NCBI RefSeq assembly: GCF_023156505.1
Contig: NZ_JALNMJ010000001.1
Span: 310,001-374,000, forward strand
DNA: 64,000 nucleotides
Direction: 5' to 3'
Origin: Roseibium sediminicola
GTDB lineage: Bacteria > Pseudomonadota > Alphaproteobacteria > Rhizobiales > Stappiaceae
The translations under genes were made by a program, and so were the position numbers. Below the pieces are notes generated by a model. That model was not told the DNA's origin. It made no database searches and saw only the letters and a program-made list of their open reading frames with translations. Within the stretch, counting starts at the first letter, position 1; each line of letters starts with the position of its first letter. Positions 46,104-54,861 of this stretch are shown here, one piece after another.

Positions 46104-46888
46104 TGGGCTGGAACCTGATCCGCATCTACACGCTGCTCGTCTACCTGTTCATGTTCCTGCCGGTGGCCGTGGTCGTGCTCCTGAGCTTCAACGCCAGCCA
46201 GTTCGGCAGCTTCCCGATGACCGGCTTCTCCTTCCGCTGGTTCGTCGAACTCGCCCAAAACGAGGCGATCCTGCGCGCTTTCCAGACCTCGATCGTGCTC
46301 GGTGCGCTGACGGCGGTGATCTCCACGACCCTCGGCGTTCTCGCCAGCCTCGCGCTGGTGCGCTACGAGGTGCCCGGCCGCAACCTCATCTCCACGCTCC
46401 TGATCGCGCCGATCCTGGTGCCCGAGGTGGTGCTCGCGGTCGCGCTGCTGCTGTTCCTGAATTTCCTCGCCATCAACAAGAGCTTCTTCCTGCTGCTGAT
46501 GGGCCACGTCATCTTCACGTTGCCCTTTGTCATCCTGGTTGTGCAGGCGCGGCTGGTCGGCATTCGCAGGGACTACGAGGAAGCCGCCCTCAGCCTCGGC
46601 GCCAGCCCGGTTCAGGCCTTTTTCCAGATCACCCTGCCGTTGCTGGCCCCGGCCGTCTTCGCCGGCATGCTCTTCGCCTTCACCATCAGCTTCGACGACA
46701 TCACCGGCACGCTCTTCTGGAAGCCGGGCGGGGTGGAAACCGTGCCGACCCAGATCTTCGCCATGCTGCGCAATTCGATCTCACCGGAGATCAATGCGCT
46801 CGGCACCGTGATGATCTTCCTCACCGTCGGATTGCCGCTCCTTGGGCTGGCAATCGCCCGGCGGATGGCCATGCAGCGCGGCGGTTAG
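46103..46888 (+). CDS. Polyamine-type ABC permease (PotC-like)
   Basis: A 261-residue permease with about six helices and EAA-loop EEAALSLGASPVQAFFQITLP (core SLGASPVQAF). It pairs with the PotB-like subunit to form the channel. It overlaps the previous gene by one base and is followed 51 bases later by the binding protein. Confidence 0.92.
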   Translation: MGWNLIRIYTLLVYLFMFLPVAVVVLLSFNASQFGSFPMTGFSFRWFVELAQNEAILRAFQTSIVLGALTAVISTTLGVLASLALVRYEVPGRNLISTLLIAPILVPEVVLAVALLLFLNFLAINKSFFLLLMGHVIFTLPFVILVVQARLVGIRRDYEEAALSLGASPVQAFFQITLPLLAPAVFAGMLFAFTISFDDITGTLFWKPGGVETVPTQIFAMLRNSISPEINALGTVMIFLTVGLPLLGLAIARRMAMQRGG

Positions 46889-46939
46889 AACCGCGCGAAC
46901 GAATAAAACCTGAACGATAAAACCAGAGTGGACAGAAAA

Positions 46940-48079
46940 ATGGACAGCACCAAACGTTACGAACGCTTGCGCGAACGCTATCTGAACGGCGATCTCGACC
47001 GCCGCAAATTCCTCGGGTTGATCGGCGCCGCCGGTCTTGCCTATGGCGTGCAGACGCCTTTCTCCCGCCAGGCCCTGGCGGCGGCCGAAGAGGTCCGCTT
47101 CGACGGCTGGGGTGGCGTCGTCTCCGAGGCCTTCCGCAAATACGCCTTCGATCCCTACACGGAAAAGACCGGGGTCAAGGTGGTCGACGGCACTTTCGGT
47201 GGCGGCGATGAATATCTCTCCCGCGTCAAGGCCAGCCAGGAAGGCGAATACAACATCGCGCATCTTTCCGGCGTCTTCGACTATGCGCGCTACGTCAATC
47301 TCGGGCTGAACTCGACGCTGAACGAGGACAACATCCCGAACCTGAAATATGTCATTCCGAAGCTGACCGACGTCTTCCGGGGTGTGACCGACGGCAAGCT
47401 CTCCTGCGTGCCCTATGACTACGGCACCACGGGCATTGCCTATAACCGGAAATACATCTCCGATGAGGAAGCCAAGGAGAAGGGCGCCAAGCTGCTGATC
47501 GACGCGGCCTACAAGGGCAAGATCGGCGGCTGGTCCGACTGGCGCACCCGCGTCTGGTACGCCTCGCTCCAGACCGGCCAGGATCCGAACAACGCCACCG
47601 ACATGGACGCGGTCTGGGAAGCCGTGCGCACCAACCGCGACCTGCTGCTGAAATACTGGCAGTCCGGCGCCGAGCTGATGAGCTTGCTCGCCGAGGAGGA
47701 AATCTATGTCACCGAGGGTTGGTCCGGCCGCATCTACGCGCTGCAGGAGCAGGGTCATGACATCGGTTACATCGATCCGCCCAACGGTTTTGGCTGGCAG
47801 GAATGCCTGTTCGTGATCAAGGGCTCGCCGATGGCCGAGGTCGAGGAGCTGCTCAACTTCATGCTGGCTCCGGAAACCTCCATCGCTGTCGCCGAAGGCC
47901 AGAACTACCCGCCGGCGCTCGACCCGAACAAGGTCGATCTCGGCAAGAAGATCCCGACCCTGCCGGCCTTCGATCCGACCGGCACCCTGGACGGCCTGAC
48001 CTTCGCCAATCCGGATTACTGGAACGGCCACGAGGCGGACTGGTCCAAGACCTTCGGCCGGATCCAGAAGGGCTACTGA
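46940..48079 (+). CDS. Polyamine-type ABC substrate-binding protein, Tat-exported
   Basis: A 379-residue PotD-like receptor. The N-terminus has LDRRKFLGLIGAAGLAY, a twin-arginine signal, and cleavage is expected after QALAAA near residue 44. Tat export implies folding before secretion. The mature domain begins EEVRFDGWGG and has the two-lobe layout of PotD proteins, with acidic and aromatic pocket residues such as TEGWSGRIY. A strong hairpin after the stop probably raises its expression relative to the other subunits. The ligand may be an acetylated polyamine, judging by the deacetylase downstream. Confidence 0.88.
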   Translation: MDSTKRYERLRERYLNGDLDRRKFLGLIGAAGLAYGVQTPFSRQALAAAEEVRFDGWGGVVSEAFRKYAFDPYTEKTGVKVVDGTFGGGDEYLSRVKASQEGEYNIAHLSGVFDYARYVNLGLNSTLNEDNIPNLKYVIPKLTDVFRGVTDGKLSCVPYDYGTTGIAYNRKYISDEEAKEKGAKLLIDAAYKGKIGGWSDWRTRVWYASLQTGQDPNNATDMDAVWEAVRTNRDLLLKYWQSGAELMSLLAEEEIYVTEGWSGRIYALQEQGHDIGYIDPPNGFGWQECLFVIKGSPMAEVEELLNFMLAPETSIAVAEGQNYPPALDPNKVDLGKKIPTLPAFDPTGTLDGLTFANPDYWNGHEADWSKTFGRIQKGY

Positions 48080-48098
48080 GCCTGAAACACAAGATCAG

Positions 48099-48122
48099 CC
48101 CGCCGCCGGTCACGGCGGCGGG
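48099..48122 (+). terminator. Attenuator hairpin after the PotD-like gene
   Basis: CCCGCCGCCG (48099-48108) and CGGCGGCGGG (48113-48122) form a perfect 10-bp stem with a 4-base loop, followed by CCTCCCC with no T-run. It may stabilise the upstream message more than terminate it. Confidence 0.55.
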
Positions 48123-48154
48123 CCTCCCCGCATCCCGACAGCCGGAGTAATGGC

Positions 48155-49240
48155 GTGAGCGCAGTCACCCTCACCAATATCGTCAAGAAGTTCGGCGGCT
48201 TCACCGCCGTTCACCGGATGAGCATGGACATTCCCGACGGCAGCTTCGTCACGCTGCTTGGGCCCTCCGGATGCGGCAAGACAACAACCCTCAGGATGAT
48301 CGCCGGCCTCATCGACCCCTCAGAAGGCGACATCACGATCAAGGGACAACGCATCAACGACGTGCCCATCCACAAGCGCAATCTCGGACTGGTGTTCCAG
48401 AACTACGCGCTCTTCCCGCACAAGACGATTGCCGAAAACGTCGCTTTCGGGCTCAAATACCGGGACATCTCGAAGGCCGACGCGGAGAAGAAGGTGAAAG
48501 ACGCCCTGGAGCTCGTGCAGCTCCCACATGTCAGCGATCGTTATCCGAAACAATTGTCCGGCGGACAGCAGCAGCGCATCGCGCTGGCCCGGGCGATTGT
48601 CATCGAGCCGGACGTGCTCTTGCTCGACGAACCGCTGTCGGCGCTGGATGCCAACCTGCGCGAGGACATGCGTGTGGAACTGAAACGCATCCAGCACCGG
48701 ATCGGCATCACAACCGTCTTCGTTACCCACGACCAGTCCGAGGCGCTCGCCATGTCGGACCGGATCGTTGTCATGTCGAACGGCCGTGTGGAACAGATCG
48801 GCTCGCCGGAAGAGGTCTACAACACCCCGGCCAGCGAATTCGTGTCGCGGTTCCTGGGTATTTCCAACATCCTGCCGGCAACCTGCAAGGAGGTGAATGG
48901 CAGTGGCCTGGCGCTGGAACTGGCCGATTTTGGCCGGGTCACCGTGCCCAAGGAACGCGCGCCCAATGTCGGCGAAGCCGGTCCGGCCCAGCTGGTCATC
49001 CGCGCCGAAAAACTGCTTCTGGCCGACAAGACCGCGCCGCTGGACGACCGCATCGCGCTGGATGGCGTTGTTGAGGCCGTCGACTATCAGGGTCAGGCAG
49101 CCCGCTATTTTGTCCGCGTCGGCGGCCACCAGCTCCAGGCGGTGAACATGATTGACCAGCGACCCTTCCAGGAAGGCACCGCCGTCTCGGTGCGCTTCCG
49201 CCCGCGTGACTGCGCCGCGCTTCCGGGAGCTGCAGCATGA
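48155..49240 (+). CDS. Polyamine-type ABC ATPase (PotA-like)
   Basis: A 361-residue nucleotide-binding subunit with Walker A GPSGCGKTT, signature LSGGQQQRIALARA and Walker B LLLDEPLSALD, followed by a C-terminal TOBE regulatory domain (about 280-355). GTG at 48155 follows CGGAG. Its TGA overlaps the ATG of the aminotransferase gene (ATGA), showing that transport and metabolism genes are one transcriptional unit. Confidence 0.95.
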   Translation: MSAVTLTNIVKKFGGFTAVHRMSMDIPDGSFVTLLGPSGCGKTTTLRMIAGLIDPSEGDITIKGQRINDVPIHKRNLGLVFQNYALFPHKTIAENVAFGLKYRDISKADAEKKVKDALELVQLPHVSDRYPKQLSGGQQQRIALARAIVIEPDVLLLDEPLSALDANLREDMRVELKRIQHRIGITTVFVTHDQSEALAMSDRIVVMSNGRVEQIGSPEEVYNTPASEFVSRFLGISNILPATCKEVNGSGLALELADFGRVTVPKERAPNVGEAGPAQLVIRAEKLLLADKTAPLDDRIALDGVVEAVDYQGQAARYFVRVGGHQLQAVNMIDQRPFQEGTAVSVRFRPRDCAALPGAAA

Positions 49241-50592
49241 GCCGTCCTGAAACCTCTCATCTTTTCTACCAGACCCGGCAGCGGCGGCCGGTGCTTGACC
49301 AGGCCCGCGGCGTCTACATGTGGGATGTCGACGGCAAGCGCTACCTGGACGGCTCTTCCGGCGCAATGGTCTGTAACATCGGCCATTCCAATCCGCGTGT
49401 GCTGGAGGCCATGCGCAAGCAGATGGACAAGTCGACCTTCGGCTACCGGCTGCATTTCGAGACCGAGCCGGCCGAGCATCTTGCCGCCAAGACCGCCAGC
49501 TTGGCCCCGGAGGGGCTGGACAAGGTGTTCTTCGTGTCCGGTGGCTCGGAAGCGGTCGAAAGCGCCATCAAGCTGGCCCGCCAGAACGCGGTCGCTATCG
49601 GTGAAGCGCAGCGGACCAAGGTTATTTCCCGCGAACCTTCCTATCACGGCTGCACGCTTGGGGCGCTGGCGCTGACCGGCTACGCGCCGCTGACCGCGCC
49701 GTTCGAGCCGATGATGCGGCCGATGCCGAAGATCCCGGCGCCGCGCGCCTATCTCGACGGGCTCGACCCGGAGGACGAGGCCACCGGGCATCACTATGCC
49801 GACATGCTGGAGGAGAGGATCCTGGCCGAAGGTCCGGAAACGATCCTTGCCTTCATTGTCGAACCGGTCGGCGGTGCGTCCACCGGCGCGCTGGTGCCGC
49901 CCAGGGGCTACATGAAACGCATTCGCGAGATCTGCAGCCGTTACGGTGTGCTCCTGATCCATGACGAGGTCATGTCCGGCGGCGGGCGTACCGGCAAGTT
50001 CTTTGCCGCCGAGCACTGGGACGTCGATCCCGACATCCTGGTGATCTCGAAGGGCTTCGCGGCGGGCTACGCGCCGCTCGGCGCCATGGTGGCGCACAGG
50101 GACATTGTCGCCAACGTGCTCGACGCGGGTGGCTTCCTGCATGGCTTCACCTATGCCGGCAACCCGCTAGCCTGCGCGGCCGGGCTCGCGGTGCTGGAAG
50201 AGATCGAACGGGAGAACCTCTGTGCGAACGCGGCGGCGACCGGCACCTTGCTGAAAGGCGAGCTCACCAAGCTGATGGAGCGCTACTCGATCATTGGCGA
50301 TGTCCGCGGCGAAGGGCTGTTGCTGGCCTTCGAACTGGTCGACGACCGCACCACCATGCGGCCTCTGCCGAGAGAATTGAATGCCTTCAATCACCTGGTC
50401 GACATTGCCTACGACAACGGCCTGATTATTTATTCCCGTCGTACGCGGGGCGGCTATTGCGGCGATCATTTCCTGATCGCACCACCAATGATATCGACGT
50501 CCGGTCATGTCGCCGAAATCATCGACGGGCTCGATATTTCCCTCCGGCAGCTGCTCGACAGGATCTCGCAGCAACGCGCCCAAGCCAGTTAA
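49237..50592 (+). CDS. Class III (omega-amino) aminotransferase
   Basis: A 451-residue PLP enzyme that moves an amino group, typically from an omega-amino acid or diamine, to pyruvate or 2-oxoglutarate. The PLP lysine is K272 in ISKGFAAGYAPLG, and LLIHDEVMSGGGRTG holds the cofactor aspartate. The product of an adjacent oxidase or deacetylase could be its substrate. It is translationally coupled to the ATPase gene, and 9 bases before the BKACE gene. The exact substrate cannot be read from the sequence. Confidence 0.92.
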   Translation: MSRPETSHLFYQTRQRRPVLDQARGVYMWDVDGKRYLDGSSGAMVCNIGHSNPRVLEAMRKQMDKSTFGYRLHFETEPAEHLAAKTASLAPEGLDKVFFVSGGSEAVESAIKLARQNAVAIGEAQRTKVISREPSYHGCTLGALALTGYAPLTAPFEPMMRPMPKIPAPRAYLDGLDPEDEATGHHYADMLEERILAEGPETILAFIVEPVGGASTGALVPPRGYMKRIREICSRYGVLLIHDEVMSGGGRTGKFFAAEHWDVDPDILVISKGFAAGYAPLGAMVAHRDIVANVLDAGGFLHGFTYAGNPLACAAGLAVLEEIERENLCANAAATGTLLKGELTKLMERYSIIGDVRGEGLLLAFELVDDRTTMRPLPRELNAFNHLVDIAYDNGLIIYSRRTRGGYCGDHFLIAPPMISTSGHVAEIIDGLDISLRQLLDRISQQRAQAS

Positions 50593-50601
50593 TTGACCGA
50601 A

Positions 50602-51531
50602 ATGACAGACAAGATCATCATCACCTGTGCCATCACGGGCTCCATTCACACACCCACCATGTCGCCGCACCTGCCGGTCACGGCCGCCGAAATCGCCGGC
50701 CAGTCCATCGGTGCGGCCGAGGCGGGTGCCGCCATCCTGCATCTTCATGCCCGCAACCCTGAGACCGGCCAGCCGTCTGCCAGTGCGAAGGACTTCATGG
50801 CGTTCCTGCCGGAGATCAAGGCCGGCTGCGACGCAGTGCTCAATCTCACCACCGGCGGCAGCGCGTTGATGAGCCTGGAGCAACGCCTGGAAGGACCGCT
50901 CGCCGCCGAACCTGAAATGTGCTCGCTCAACATGGGCACCATGAATTTCGCGCTCTATCCGCTGGCGAGCCGCTATGACAGCTGGCAGCACGATTGGGAA
51001 AAGCCGTTCCTGGAGAATTCGGACGATCTCGTCTTCAAGAACACGCCGCGCGACATTGCCCAGGTGCTTGTCAGCATGGGCCAGGAACGCGGCGCCCGCT
51101 TCGAATTCGAGTGTTATGACGTCAGCCATCTCTACATGCTGCGCCATTTCGCCGACCGCGGCCTGGTCAAGGCGCCCTTCTTCATCCAGTTCGTCTTTGG
51201 CGTTCTGGGCGGCATCGGCGCCGATCCTGAAAACCTTCAGCACATGAAGCGGATCGCGGACAAGCTGTTTGGAGACGACTACCTGTTCTCCGTGCTTGCC
51301 GCCGGACGCCAGCAGATCCCGTTCGCCACCATCGCCGCCTGCATGGGCGGACACGTGCGGGTGGGCCTGGAGGACAACCTCTTTATCGGCAAGGGCGAGC
51401 TTGCCCGATCCAATGCCGAGCAAGTGCAGAAGATCCGCCGGATCGCGGAGGAACTGGGCCGCAAAGTCGCAACGCCGGCCGAGGCGAGGGCGATGCTCGG
51501 CCTGAAGGGCGCCGACAGGACGGCCTTCTGA
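50602..51531 (+). CDS. BKACE family beta-keto acid cleavage enzyme (DUF849)
   Basis: A 309-residue TIM-barrel zinc enzyme. HLHARNPETGQ near residue 48 contains zinc-binding histidines, and VRVGLEDNLF near 253 has the catalytic glutamate region. Known members condense a 3-keto acid with acetyl-CoA to give acetoacetate and a new acyl-CoA; the first was 3-keto-5-aminohexanoate cleavage enzyme from lysine fermentation. Here the 3-keto acid is probably formed by the adjacent aminotransferase. ATG at 50602 is used; TTG at 50593 is possible. Confidence 0.9.
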   Translation: MTDKIIITCAITGSIHTPTMSPHLPVTAAEIAGQSIGAAEAGAAILHLHARNPETGQPSASAKDFMAFLPEIKAGCDAVLNLTTGGSALMSLEQRLEGPLAAEPEMCSLNMGTMNFALYPLASRYDSWQHDWEKPFLENSDDLVFKNTPRDIAQVLVSMGQERGARFEFECYDVSHLYMLRHFADRGLVKAPFFIQFVFGVLGGIGADPENLQHMKRIADKLFGDDYLFSVLAAGRQQIPFATIAACMGGHVRVGLEDNLFIGKGELARSNAEQVQKIRRIAEELGRKVATPAEARAMLGLKGADRTAF

Positions 51532-51533
51532 CC

Positions 51534-52016
51534 ATGACGGAGATCACCATCAAACAAGCGGAGCGTGACGATGCAGCGCGGCTTCATCACGCGTTGACGC
51601 GGCTTTCGGCGGATATGGGCGACACCCATGCCGCAAGTCTCGACACCTTGCTGCGGCACGGTTTTTCGCAGACGCCCGCCTTCTTCGCCCTGCTTGCAAC
51701 ACGCGGCGAGCAGACCGTCGGTGCGCTGGTGGCCTCGCCGGTCTTTTCGACGACGCGCGGTGGCGCGGGGCTTTACGTTTCGGATCTCTGGGTGGCGGCG
51801 GAAGCGCGCGGCGCCGGGCTTGGGCCACGGCTGCTGGCAGCCGCGCTCGACCATGCACCGGAGAGCTGGACCGTCACCTTTCTGAAACTCGCCGTCTATC
51901 ACGACAATCCGGACGCGCGCAGATTTTACGAACGTCTGGGCTTTGAACCAAGGCAGGACGAGACCGTGTTCGACCTACAAGGACCGGCGCTGGACAATTT
52001 GAGGAAACGCCCATGA
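51534..52016 (+). CDS. GNAT-family N-acetyltransferase
   Basis: A 160-residue acetyl-CoA-dependent acetyltransferase. Motif A is seen in VSDLWVAAEARGAGLGPRLL (R-x-x-G-x-G), and motif B in the NPDARRFYERLGF region. It begins 2 bases after the BKACE stop and its own stop overlaps the deacetylase start. An acetyltransferase beside a deacetylase is unusual; it may acetylate an amine intermediate, or a different target. Confidence 0.87.
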   Translation: MTEITIKQAERDDAARLHHALTRLSADMGDTHAASLDTLLRHGFSQTPAFFALLATRGEQTVGALVASPVFSTTRGGAGLYVSDLWVAAEARGAGLGPRLLAAALDHAPESWTVTFLKLAVYHDNPDARRFYERLGFEPRQDETVFDLQGPALDNLRKRP

Positions 52017-53035
52017 AAGCGATATTCGACGAGCGCCAGTGGGCGCATGATCCAAAGCATTTCATGGCCAATGGAACACGTCTGGCGAACCCGGAACAGC
52101 CGCGCCGCATCGAGGTGCTGAAAGCGGGCGCGGAAGCCGCAGGCTGCCGTTTCGAAGCGCCGAGGGATCATGGCCTCGGTCCGATCGCGGCTCTGCATTC
52201 GGCGGAATATCTGGTGTTCCTGCAGACGATCCATGAGCGCTGGTCTCGGATCGAGGGAGCGTCGGACGAGGTCATTCCCAATATCCATCCGGACCGGCGC
52301 ACGGCCAGCTATCCGCGCTCGGCGGTCGGTCAGGCCGGCTTTCACCAGGCCGATACCAGCTGCCCGATCGCGGCCGGTACCTGGGAGGCCGCCTACTGGT
52401 CCGCCCAGAGCGCGGTCCATGGCGCAGACCTGATGGCGGCTGGCGAACAGGCGGCCTATGTGCTGTCGCGCCCACCGGGGCATCATGCCTTCGGCGATCT
52501 CGCCGGCGGCTTCTGCTTCCTGAACAATTCCGGCATTGCGGCGGAACGCCTTCTGAAAGCCGGCAAACGGCCTGCGATCCTGGATATTGACGTTCATCAC
52601 GGCAATGGCACGCAAGGCATTTTCTATGAGCGCGGTGACATCCTGACGGTGTCGCTTCATGCTGATCCGGTCCGTTTCTATCCCTTTTTCTGGGGCCATA
52701 GCCACGAGCGCGGCGAGGGCGCCGGGCGCGGCTGCAATCTCAACCTGCCGCTGGTGCGCGGTACGGGCGACGACGATTACCTGAAAACCCTTCAGACGGC
52801 CTTTGAACACATTCGCGCCTTCGGCACGGATGTTCTGATTGTCGCACTCGGCCTGGACGCCTATGAAAAGGATCCGCTGAAAGGCCTTGCCATCACCACG
52901 CCTGGCTTCAACCGCATCGGCGCGGCGATTGCCGGGCTCGGCCTGCCAACGCTTTTTGTGCAGGAGGGCGGATACCTCTCCGAGGAACTTGGCCTGAATC
53001 TCACCAGCTTCCTGAAAGGATTCCAGGACGCATGA
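52013..53035 (+). CDS. Acetylpolyamine amidohydrolase (HDAC fold)
   Basis: A 340-residue zinc deacetylase that should remove acetyl groups from N-acetylated polyamines. Zinc ligands are D193, H195 and D282, catalytic histidines H157-H158 lie in PPGHHAFGD, and Y321 completes the active site. These positions are two residues below those of the characterised Mycoplana ramosa enzyme (341 residues; D195, H197, D284, Y323), so an orthologous role is likely. ATGA overlaps join it to genes on both sides. The linkage to a polyamine-type importer suggests that acetylated amines are imported and then deacetylated. Confidence 0.9.
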   Translation: MKAIFDERQWAHDPKHFMANGTRLANPEQPRRIEVLKAGAEAAGCRFEAPRDHGLGPIAALHSAEYLVFLQTIHERWSRIEGASDEVIPNIHPDRRTASYPRSAVGQAGFHQADTSCPIAAGTWEAAYWSAQSAVHGADLMAAGEQAAYVLSRPPGHHAFGDLAGGFCFLNNSGIAAERLLKAGKRPAILDIDVHHGNGTQGIFYERGDILTVSLHADPVRFYPFFWGHSHERGEGAGRGCNLNLPLVRGTGDDDYLKTLQTAFEHIRAFGTDVLIVALGLDAYEKDPLKGLAITTPGFNRIGAAIAGLGLPTLFVQEGGYLSEELGLNLTSFLKGFQDA

Positions 53036-54132
53036 TCGAAACATCGGATTTTCTGGTCATCGGCGGCGGCATTGCCGGCGCCGGCGCAGCGGCACGGCTG
53101 GCGCCGGACGCATCTGTCACCGTTCTGGAGATGGAAGACGCGCTCGGTCGCCACGCGACCGGACGCTCTGCCGCGATCTTCATCCGCAACTATGGCAACC
53201 GGACCTTGCGCGCCCTGAATGCAGTTTCCGAACCGGTTCTGGAGAATCCGGACGGCATTGCGGAGGACAGCCTGTTGTCGCCGCGCGGCGAGATGCTGAT
53301 CGCAACGGAAGACGAACTGGACGCCTTCGAGAGCTACCTGAACGGTGCCGAGGGCATGGAAACCCTGACCGCCGATGAGGCCGTCGACCTCTTTCCGCTG
53401 CTGCGCAAGGAAGGCATCGCGGCGGCCGCAATCGAGCGCGATGCTCGCGACATCGATGTCGACCGGCTGCTGCAGGGTTTCGCGCGCTTGGCCAAACGGC
53501 ATGGCACGCAATTCGTCATGGACGCACCGGCTGAGCGCATCAGCCGCTCTTCAGGCATCTGGAGGGTGGAAACGCCCAAGGGCGCGTTCGAGGCGCCGGT
53601 CCTGATCAATGCCGCCGGAGCCTGGGCGGACCAGGTTGCCGCTCTGGCACGGGTGAAGAAGGTCGGCCTTGTGCCGATGCGCCGATCGGCGGCGATCGTG
53701 CCGGCACCGGAGGGCGTCGACATCACCGGTTGGCCGCTGGTCGCCAGCGCCTCGGAGAGCTGGTACGCAAAACCCGATGCCGGCAAGTTCATGGTCTCGC
53801 CCGCTGATGAAGATCCGGTCGAACCGCATGACGCCTGGGCCGACGACATGGTTCTGGCGGAAGGACTTCACCGCTTCGAACAGGCCGTGACCATGCCGGT
53901 GACCCGGGTGGAGCGGAACTGGGCGGGTCTCAGGAGCTTTGTCTCCGACCGGACCCCCGTTGTCGGCTTTGCCCCTGACGCGGAGGGCTTTTTCTGGCTT
54001 GCCGGGCAGGGCGGCTACGGCGTACAAACGGCCCCCGCCCTCTCGCGGCTCGTCGCGGATCTTTGCCTCAAACGTCCGTCCGAGCTGACTGGCGAAGTGG
54101 TGGCGGCCCTCGATCCGGCCCGCTTGTTCTGA
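53032..54132 (+). CDS. FAD-dependent amine/amino acid oxidase (DAO family)
   Basis: A 366-residue flavoenzyme with N-terminal FAD-binding VIGGGIAGAGAAARL and the following RHATGRSAA loop, and a C-terminal FWLAGQGGYGVQTAPAL typical of DAO-family oxidases. It probably oxidises a C-N bond of an amine or amino acid, producing an imine that hydrolyses, with FADH2 reoxidised by oxygen or a quinone. It is coupled (ATGA) to the amidohydrolase and followed by a RidA protein that could clear reactive imines. Confidence 0.88.
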   Translation: MIETSDFLVIGGGIAGAGAAARLAPDASVTVLEMEDALGRHATGRSAAIFIRNYGNRTLRALNAVSEPVLENPDGIAEDSLLSPRGEMLIATEDELDAFESYLNGAEGMETLTADEAVDLFPLLRKEGIAAAAIERDARDIDVDRLLQGFARLAKRHGTQFVMDAPAERISRSSGIWRVETPKGAFEAPVLINAAGAWADQVAALARVKKVGLVPMRRSAAIVPAPEGVDITGWPLVASASESWYAKPDAGKFMVSPADEDPVEPHDAWADDMVLAEGLHRFEQAVTMPVTRVERNWAGLRSFVSDRTPVVGFAPDAEGFFWLAGQGGYGVQTAPALSRLVADLCLKRPSELTGEVVAALDPARLF

Positions 54133-54170
54133 GCGGGATCCGCTTTCAAAACCCTAGAAGGAACAATCGC

Positions 54171-54521
54171 ATGTCCGATATCAAACGGCTGGATTCCGGT
54201 CCGCGCATGAGCCAGGCCGTGATCCATGGCGGTCTCGTCTATCTCGCCGGCCAGGTCGGCAAACCGGGGGAAAGCGTCACCGACCAGACCAGGACCATCC
54301 TGGCCGGGATCGAAGACCTCTTGGCCCGCTCCGGCAGTGACAAGAGCCGCATCCTGCAGGCGACGATCTGGATGGCCGACATGGCTGATTTTGCCGAAAT
54401 GAACGCTGTCTGGGACGCCTGGGTCGATCCGGCCAATCCGCCGGCGCGTGCGACCGGTGAAGCCAAGCTGGCGACCCCGGAATACAAGGTCGAGATCATC
54501 ATCGTCGCGGCTGTCGCCTGA
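54171..54521 (+). CDS. RidA-family enamine/imine deaminase
   Basis: A 116-residue protein of the YjgF/RidA family, which hydrolyses reactive enamine/imine intermediates. Visible features are LVYLAGQVG and the C-terminal EAKLATPEYKVEIIIVAAVA region; conserved arginine 105 of classic RidA is not evident here (KLATPE replaces CxARxxLP), so it may belong to a non-canonical Rid subgroup. It follows the FAD oxidase after 38 bases and ends the operon. Confidence 0.88.
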   Translation: MSDIKRLDSGPRMSQAVIHGGLVYLAGQVGKPGESVTDQTRTILAGIEDLLARSGSDKSRILQATIWMADMADFAEMNAVWDAWVDPANPPARATGEAKLATPEYKVEIIIVAAVA

Positions 54522-54543
54522 TCCCAACCCCCCGCAAATTGGC

Positions 54544-54668
54544 GTCATCCCGGGCGCCGCGTAGCGAAGACCCGGGATCGGCGAGCCAAAGTCTGTCAGC
54601 GGAACCGAGACATCGGATCCGGGGCTTTTGGTTTCCCGGTCACCGCTTGCGCTGCGCTTGGCCGGGAC
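54544..54668. repeat. Intergenic palindromic repeat family B, copy 2
   Basis: A 125-base element beginning GTCATCCCGGGCGC and ending GGCCGGGAC. It is inverted relative to copy 1 (41896-42022) and shares its ends, while the centre differs. It separates the RidA gene from the convergent DUF2783 gene. Confidence 0.8.
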
Positions 54669-54678
54669 CATCTCTCGT

Positions 54679-54861
54679 TCACGCGTCCAGATTGCCGGCC
54701 GCCTCGGCTATGCACTGACGAACGCGCTCGGCATCGGCGAGGTCATTCGACAGCAGCAGGACAAGTTTTGCCAGGAACAGCTCTCGCTTGGTGGGTGCGA
54801 TGGCATCGAGCTGCTCCGCCATGGCCTCGTAGACCGTCTCGAGGTCGGCCGGTGTCATCAT
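54679..54861 (-). CDS. DUF2783-like small protein
   Basis: A 60-residue acidic helical protein. The stretch LFLAKLVLLLSNDLAD resembles DUF2783 proteins, which are commonly encoded next to aromatic-ring-type flavin monooxygenases, as here. Its start ATG overlaps the monooxygenase stop (ATGA). The family may be an accessory subunit, but its function is unknown. Confidence 0.78.
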   Translation of the reverse strand: MMTPADLETVYEAMAEQLDAIAPTKRELFLAKLVLLLSNDLADAERVRQCIAEAAGNLDA

